Notes under the pieces: model-generated | What the model was told of the DNA's origin: nothing | Databases searched by the model: none | What the model saw: the letters and a program-made list of their open reading frames with translations, nothing else | DNA from: Asaia bogorensis_B | Lineage (GTDB): Bacteria; Pseudomonadota; Alphaproteobacteria; Acetobacterales; Acetobacteraceae | Strand: one strand, 5' to 3' | NCBI RefSeq assembly: GCF_900465315.1 | Contig: NZ_UBIX01000016.1 | DNA length: 64,000 nucleotides | Translations under genes and position numbers: made by a program | Part shown: positions 59,461 through 64,000 of the stretch, piece by piece | How the letters are laid out: every line of letters starts with the position of its first letter | Numbering within the stretch: position 1 is the stretch's first letter

Positions 59461-61359
59461 GTGAGCGAACGTTTAAGGTTTACCCTCAGACTGTCTTTGC
59501 TCGGGGCGAGTCTGGGTACAAGCCTGTTTCCTCTCCCGGCCATAGCCTCGCCAGAGGACGAAGAACTCGCTTTGATCAAGGCACAGATCCGGGATCTCGA
59601 GAACCGGGTCATCAAAATCGAGCAACGCCGTCAGGCAAAAGCCGCAGGTCGACAAGGACCGACGCGACCATCCCACGCCGCGTATCGGAGCGTTTCATCC
59701 AGCGGCGCAAAGCTCCCTACTTCAGGAGACACCGCAAGTGTAACGTCGGCGCCAGATCACGGGCAGACGCCCCGAGAGCGTTTCACTCCGATCCTCTCCA
59801 CGCCTGTCGACCCGCATCTCGCTCGCGCGCCTGGTACCCGATCCGAACAGGCGGACACCAGGCAGTCGGATACTGCTCAGGCAAATACCACACCAGCATC
59901 GAGCGATCTGGCAAGAAACGAAACAACAAGGCGCGGCTCCGCCATCGATCTGAGTTCGTCCAGCCCGCTCGCCATTACACAAACATCTGTTGATCATCTC
60001 CCGCCAATCTTCAGCATCGGCAATATATCGGTGCGTCTTGGCGGCTTTATAGACATGTCGAATATCTGGCGCGACTCAAACCTTACGAGCGGTCCTGCGA
60101 CTGCCTGGAACAACTTCCCTTACGCCAACAGCCCGAATCACGGGCTAAGTGAGGAACGCCTCTCAGCTCAGCTCACACGTCTGTCCACCCTGCTAGAAGC
60201 CAATCCGACCAGCGATATACGCCTGCAGGCCTATATCGAGTCCGATCTCGGCGGAGCGGCAGGTACCACCAATTCCGTGCAGATAAGCGGGTACACCCCG
60301 AGATTGCGGCAAGGTTACTTCACTTTTTCGAAGAAAGACTGGGGTTTCCACGTGCTTATGGGGCAGGCTTGGAGTCTTTCTACCAACTATGCGAAAGGTG
60401 TAACGCCCCGTAGCGAGCAGTTACCCGCTGTGACCGACAATAACCAGATCCCGGGTATTACCTTCCTTCGCGTTCCCCAGATTCGTATCGGCAAAAACTG
60501 GGGAGAGAAATACTGGCTGGCTCTATCGGTAGAGGACCCGCAGGCAACAATCGCCTATTCAGCGGATCTTGCCTCTGGTGGCCGTCTTCCCGCCCTCAGG
60601 GGCTACACACAGGGGCCACGTGTATTCTATCAGAATGCTGGTGGCCTTCTGCTCAACCCGAGTGCTCAATATAGCGATAATCCGGTTCCTGATCTTATTG
60701 TGAAGGGCGCTGTCGATACCAGTCTGGGACATTATGAGGTTTTCGGTCTCGGCAGGTGGTTCCGCTCAGTCATCCAGTCACCTGATGACACCCATAGTCA
60801 CAAGGATACAAAATTTGGCGGCGGCGTTGGTGCCGGTCTAACTACATCCTTGTTTACAAAGGATCTGCAACTGACCGGCAACATCATTGCTGGTCAGGGT
60901 ATCGGACGATACGGAGCCTCCCAGCTACCAGACGTCACATTCAATGGTCAGGGTGGCCTGTCGCCCATTCCGCAAATTCGTGGTGCGCTTGGGCTGATTG
61001 GCCATCCCGACCCCTCGGTTCTGCTATATGTCTATGGTGGCATTGAGGCGAGCAGCAAACGACGCTACATCGCCGCCGACGGGATGCAATATGGCTATGG
61101 CGTGAACGACCATAACCTGGCCGGATGCTCAGTCGAGTTCGGAGTTTGCACGGCACAAACCCGAACCCTTGCTTCCATGACAACCGGTGGCTGGTGGCAT
61201 TTTCTCGACGGCACATATGGCAGTCTGATGGGGGGCGTGCAGTATACCTATATCCGCAAATTCGCCTTCCGCGGATCTGATGGCAAGGGCGGCTCGGTCT
61301 ATCCAACCACATTCGGCAATACTGTATACGTTACCTTTCGCTATCTGCCGTTCCAGTAA
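59461..61359 (+). CDS. Outer-membrane porin, DcaP-like
   Basis: A 632-residue protein with a signal peptide (cleavage near AIASP), an N-terminal coiled coil (EDEELALIKAQIRDLENRVI), a long Ser/Thr-rich linker and a beta-barrel starting ISVRLGGFIDMSNIWRDSN and ending with a terminal aromatic strand (YVTFRYLPFQ). This layout resembles DcaP-type trimeric porins. Start GTG at 59461 with AAGG upstream. Its place after the oxalate operon and the shared upstream 13-mer suggest it admits oxalate or a similar acid; that is inference. Confidence 0.78.
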   Translation: MSERLRFTLRLSLLGASLGTSLFPLPAIASPEDEELALIKAQIRDLENRVIKIEQRRQAKAAGRQGPTRPSHAAYRSVSSSGAKLPTSGDTASVTSAPDHGQTPRERFTPILSTPVDPHLARAPGTRSEQADTRQSDTAQANTTPASSDLARNETTRRGSAIDLSSSSPLAITQTSVDHLPPIFSIGNISVRLGGFIDMSNIWRDSNLTSGPATAWNNFPYANSPNHGLSEERLSAQLTRLSTLLEANPTSDIRLQAYIESDLGGAAGTTNSVQISGYTPRLRQGYFTFSKKDWGFHVLMGQAWSLSTNYAKGVTPRSEQLPAVTDNNQIPGITFLRVPQIRIGKNWGEKYWLALSVEDPQATIAYSADLASGGRLPALRGYTQGPRVFYQNAGGLLLNPSAQYSDNPVPDLIVKGAVDTSLGHYEVFGLGRWFRSVIQSPDDTHSHKDTKFGGGVGAGLTTSLFTKDLQLTGNIIAGQGIGRYGASQLPDVTFNGQGGLSPIPQIRGALGLIGHPDPSVLLYVYGGIEASSKRRYIAADGMQYGYGVNDHNLAGCSVEFGVCTAQTRTLASMTTGGWWHFLDGTYGSLMGGVQYTYIRKFAFRGSDGKGGSVYPTTFGNTVYVTFRYLPFQ

Positions 61360-61835
61360 GCATCACCTCGCCTCCTCGACGGGGCATACGATACTGACAA
61401 GCAATATGCCTGAGCAAAAGGCTTCTCCCCTGCGAGATCACGGTGCTGCGCCGGAGTGATCTCATCCTCCTTTTCGTATCCGTCTTGGGGATGACTTCAT
61501 CTCCTCATGAAGATCGCCTCGAAGGGCAATCGCCCTCGCAACAGACTCTACGTGGCCATTCATAAACCGAAAACTTAACAATTATACCAATCAGATGGAC
61601 ATCACGTGTGACACCCTGTTGCCATTGTACAACAGGGCACCCTGTTTGCAGCGCTCTACCGCAATACACCTTCGCGTTTCGGAGACAGTGATAATAGGGG
61701 AAAGAGACTTTCGCCCGGTTACACTGTACAATCTTCCGGCGAAAGCACTTGTGCCGCATGGTGTAGCGCAAGGAGACGACAGACGAACGGACATGATGTG
61801 CCGGGTAACGGCACGCAAACGATGGGGTGTTCTTG
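61360..61835. other. Intergenic region between the porin and the second TonB receptor
   Basis: 476 bases with no gene I can support. Frames on both strands (for example 61595-62077 plus) do not read as protein. It holds inverted repeats close to the receptor start (listed separately) and probably the receptor promoter. Confidence 0.5.
61614..61637. promoter_or_regulatory. Inverted repeat upstream of the second TonB receptor
   Basis: CCCTGTTG (61614-61621) and CAACAGGG (61630-61637) form a perfect 8-bp inverted repeat with an 8-base spacer. A partial copy (CACCCTGTT) follows at once. About 100 bases further on, TGTACAAT (61735-61742) is the complement of ATTGTACA (61624-61631) inside the spacer. 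Operator-like, but unassigned. Confidence 0.35.
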
Positions 61836-64000
61836 ATGCCATTTCCCGCAAGGGTGAAGACACGTGCTTTCACCCCCACACGGTCATTGCGTCTCCTGTT
61901 TACCCTGACCGCCGGCACAATGGCCTTTGTCCCTCTGTCTGCCTTGGCGTCCGAAAAAGCCAACGAACAATCCGACGCAGCTTCTCAAGATCAGAGGAAA
62001 TCCCGTGCCCTGCGGAATCAGGCTCCTTTGCAGCACCCGCCACGCAAGCCTGCGCCATCGACAAGCGACAAACATGACCTGCCACATTCGGTGCCATCAA
62101 AGCGCGACGCGCTGAATGCGGGCGCAGAACAGAAAATCCGACCTGCAGAGACGATCTTCGTCACTGGCACGCGCCTGACGCAATCGCGTCTGACCAATGT
62201 CATGGCCGGGTCGTCACTGAGTGGCGAGCAGATTGGCCGCCGGGGCTATACCGATCTCGGGCTTGCCCTTCTGCGCGAAAACCCTGCCGTCAGCGTGCCT
62301 GACAATTCGTCACTTGGCACGCAGAACATGTTTGGTGCCGGGCAATCCTTTGTGAGCCTGCTCAATCTGGGCTCGCAGCGTACCCTCACCCTTGTTGATG
62401 GCATGCGCATGGGTGGCGGGGCTACGGCTTCGATCTATGGCGTGGGATCAGGCTCACAGGTTGACGTGAGCACATTGCCGACCTCGCTCATCAAGTCGGT
62501 GGATACCCGTCTGGGCGGTGCTGGCGCAGCTTATGGTGCCGATGCCGTGGCTGGTGTGATCAACTATACGCTCGATGACCACTACAAGGGTGTTTCGCTT
62601 GAAGGTCAGGGCGGCTGGACACAGCAACTCGATGCCGCCAGCGAGAAGATTGCGTTCAAGGCCGGGACCGGTTTCGATCACGACAAGGGAGGGCTGGTCT
62701 TCGATGTCGAATATCGCAATCAGGCCGGTGTCGTCGCCAGTGATCGTCCGGATGTGTTCGGCGCCAATGCTGCCGCCTATCACCGACCAGCACTGGGTGA
62801 AACATCTCCTTACACTTATGTGTTGGCCCCTGACCTGCGTTTCATTCAGGCATCGCTCACCGGTATGCCATCCCTGACCGGCGCCTATGGCGACTTTCCC
62901 GTGTATGGCGGCGCTTATGGTGCGACCTGGGCTGGGCTCGCTGCGTCAGGCATCGCCAATGCGAATGGCATTCCCCTGACCTTCAGCCAGAACGGCCAGT
63001 CGCTCGTGCCGCTCAATGTGGGGACCTTGCTCAAGGGTGACACCGCTCAGGCCGTAGGGGGTGATGGTATCTCTCTGCGCAACTACACCCAGATCGTCAC
63101 GCCGAACGACAAGCTCAACCTGACCTTGCTTGGCCATTACGATTTTGACCCTCACATCCACACCCACTGGCAAGGCTGGTACGCGCGCGGCAGCGCAGAA
63201 AACCAGGTGGGTCAGGGAACATGGAGCAGCACGCTTTTCAACGATGCGCTGACGGCAAACAATGCCGGCCCCTATAGCAGCAGCTATTATCAATACGGTG
63301 TCACGACTGGTGCTTTCGCCCTGAGCACCAGCAACCCGTTCCTCACAAGTGCCGAACAGAGCACCATCAAGCAGGCTCTGGCTGAAAACGGCCTGCCAAC
63401 CGATACATTCTATCTCAACCGCCTCAATCAGGATCTCGATCAGGGCCTGTTTCGCACCACATCGCAGATGTTTCGTTTTCAAGGCGGGCTGAATGGCGAT
63501 TTCCGGGCCTTAGGTCGTCAGTTCAACTGGAAGCTGCAGGGCGAGTATACGCGCAATACCAATGCCACGACGGCCCCGTCACTCGTTATTCCCAACCTTG
63601 TCAACGCGTTGAACGCTGTCACCGCCGCTGACGGCACAATCGAATGTGCTCCCGGCTACCAGAATGCTCCGATTGCCACGCGCAGCGCGGTATGTGCCCC
63701 GCTCAACCCGTTTGGCTACAAACAGATGACGCCGGCCGCGCGCGACTACGTCACAACGGAGTCACGCTCGACCAACCGCAACACGCAACGCGATCTGCAG
63801 GCCGAAATCAGCTCGACCGTGGCGAGCCTGCCAGCAGGGGCAATACGGTGGGATCTGGGTTACGAACATCGGCGCGAGGCCTATCATTTTGACCCCGGCG
63901 CCTATCTGCTTGGCTGGAAACAGGGCGATGGCAGCTATCTCCCCTACGGCAACAGCGCGTCGATCCCTTATACGGGTGGCGCCTATCATACGCATGAGGG
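61836..64000 (+). CDS. TonB-dependent outer-membrane receptor (3' end outside window)
   Basis: At least 721 residues, cut by the window end. Signal peptide (TRSLRLLFTLTAGTMAFVPL then SALASE), a linker with Pro/Lys, a TonB-box-like AETIFVTGTRLTQ and a plug (SSLSGEQIGRRGYTDLGLAL; LVDGMRMGGGATASIYG; VDTRLGGAGAAYGADAVAG). Beta-barrel strands follow. It differs from the first receptor in the window but shares the plug layout. ATG at 61836 is the first start after an in-frame stop at 61806; GGGGTG lies upstream. Substrate unknown. Confidence 0.9.
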   Translation, partial: MPFPARVKTRAFTPTRSLRLLFTLTAGTMAFVPLSALASEKANEQSDAASQDQRKSRALRNQAPLQHPPRKPAPSTSDKHDLPHSVPSKRDALNAGAEQKIRPAETIFVTGTRLTQSRLTNVMAGSSLSGEQIGRRGYTDLGLALLRENPAVSVPDNSSLGTQNMFGAGQSFVSLLNLGSQRTLTLVDGMRMGGGATASIYGVGSGSQVDVSTLPTSLIKSVDTRLGGAGAAYGADAVAGVINYTLDDHYKGVSLEGQGGWTQQLDAASEKIAFKAGTGFDHDKGGLVFDVEYRNQAGVVASDRPDVFGANAAAYHRPALGETSPYTYVLAPDLRFIQASLTGMPSLTGAYGDFPVYGGAYGATWAGLAASGIANANGIPLTFSQNGQSLVPLNVGTLLKGDTAQAVGGDGISLRNYTQIVTPNDKLNLTLLGHYDFDPHIHTHWQGWYARGSAENQVGQGTWSSTLFNDALTANNAGPYSSSYYQYGVTTGAFALSTSNPFLTSAEQSTIKQALAENGLPTDTFYLNRLNQDLDQGLFRTTSQMFRFQGGLNGDFRALGRQFNWKLQGEYTRNTNATTAPSLVIPNLVNALNAVTAADGTIECAPGYQNAPIATRSAVCAPLNPFGYKQMTPAARDYVTTESRSTNRNTQRDLQAEISSTVASLPAGAIRWDLGYEHRREAYHFDPGAYLLGWKQGDGSYLPYGNSASIPYTGGAYHTHE

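Noticed and set aside
61595..62077. 160-codon frame overlapping the start of the second TonB receptor
   Set aside because: Overlaps the receptor signal peptide and plug N-terminus in another frame; no family match.

Overview
The window reads as chromosomal DNA of a Gram-negative alphaproteobacterium, most likely an acetic acid bacterium (Acetobacteraceae). The reasons are flagellar genes, large TonB-dependent receptors, an NrsF/SigF-type ECF sigma pair, Alphaproteobacteria-style regulation and an oxalyl-CoA pathway. I cannot fix the genus from sequence alone; a motile member such as Asaia would fit. I saw no rRNA, tRNA, CRISPR array or intact insertion sequence.

Layout. 1-3750: 3' end of a flagellin, a small secreted protein on the other strand, then the flagellar export genes fliE, fliQ, fliR and flhB. 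3750-11530: an accessory block with a WYL-domain regulator and, on the opposite strand, an operon for a large HNH-motif membrane protein, a dynamin-like GTPase and a small membrane protein. This is the best candidate for an undescribed (possibly defence) system. 12000-18830: a LysR regulator divergent from an electrophile/peroxide detoxification cluster (three glutathione transferases, an Old Yellow Enzyme, a peroxiredoxin-like protein, a carboxymuconolactone decarboxylase-family protein and a short-chain dehydrogenase). 18870-23330: a methionine-sulfoxide repair regulon (nrsF, sigF, msrA and msrB in one operon; a divergent cytochrome b plus molybdoenzyme pair; a Met-rich repeat protein). All three transcription units carry a GTAAC(C/T)-N16-CGAA promoter.

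23480-37650: MAPEG and catalase-like proteins; a TonB-dependent receptor followed closely by PBP4-type dacB; LysR plus a serine beta-lactamase-fold hydrolase; D-amino-acid dehydrogenase plus an exported penicillin-acylase-family enzyme; a DUF4410 lipoprotein, an AraC regulator and a DUF3309 protein. 38150-46440: a complete kdp potassium-uptake locus (a 27-residue leader ORF, kdpF, A, B, C, D, E) with hairpins in the kdpC-kdpD and kdpD-kdpE gaps.

47110-53490 (minus strand): an operon for pyruvate:ferredoxin oxidoreductase, an Fe-S/FAD NAD(P) oxidoreductase and a phosphotransacetylase, with a FixK/FNR-like box upstream. This is unusual for a lineage of strict aerobes. 53870-61360 (plus strand): an oxalate module (frc, oxc, a second class III CoA-transferase, a DUF1275 membrane protein, a GNAT protein, then a porin). 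The frc and porin upstream regions share a 13-base sequence. 61836 to the end: the start of a second large TonB-dependent receptor, cut by the window edge.
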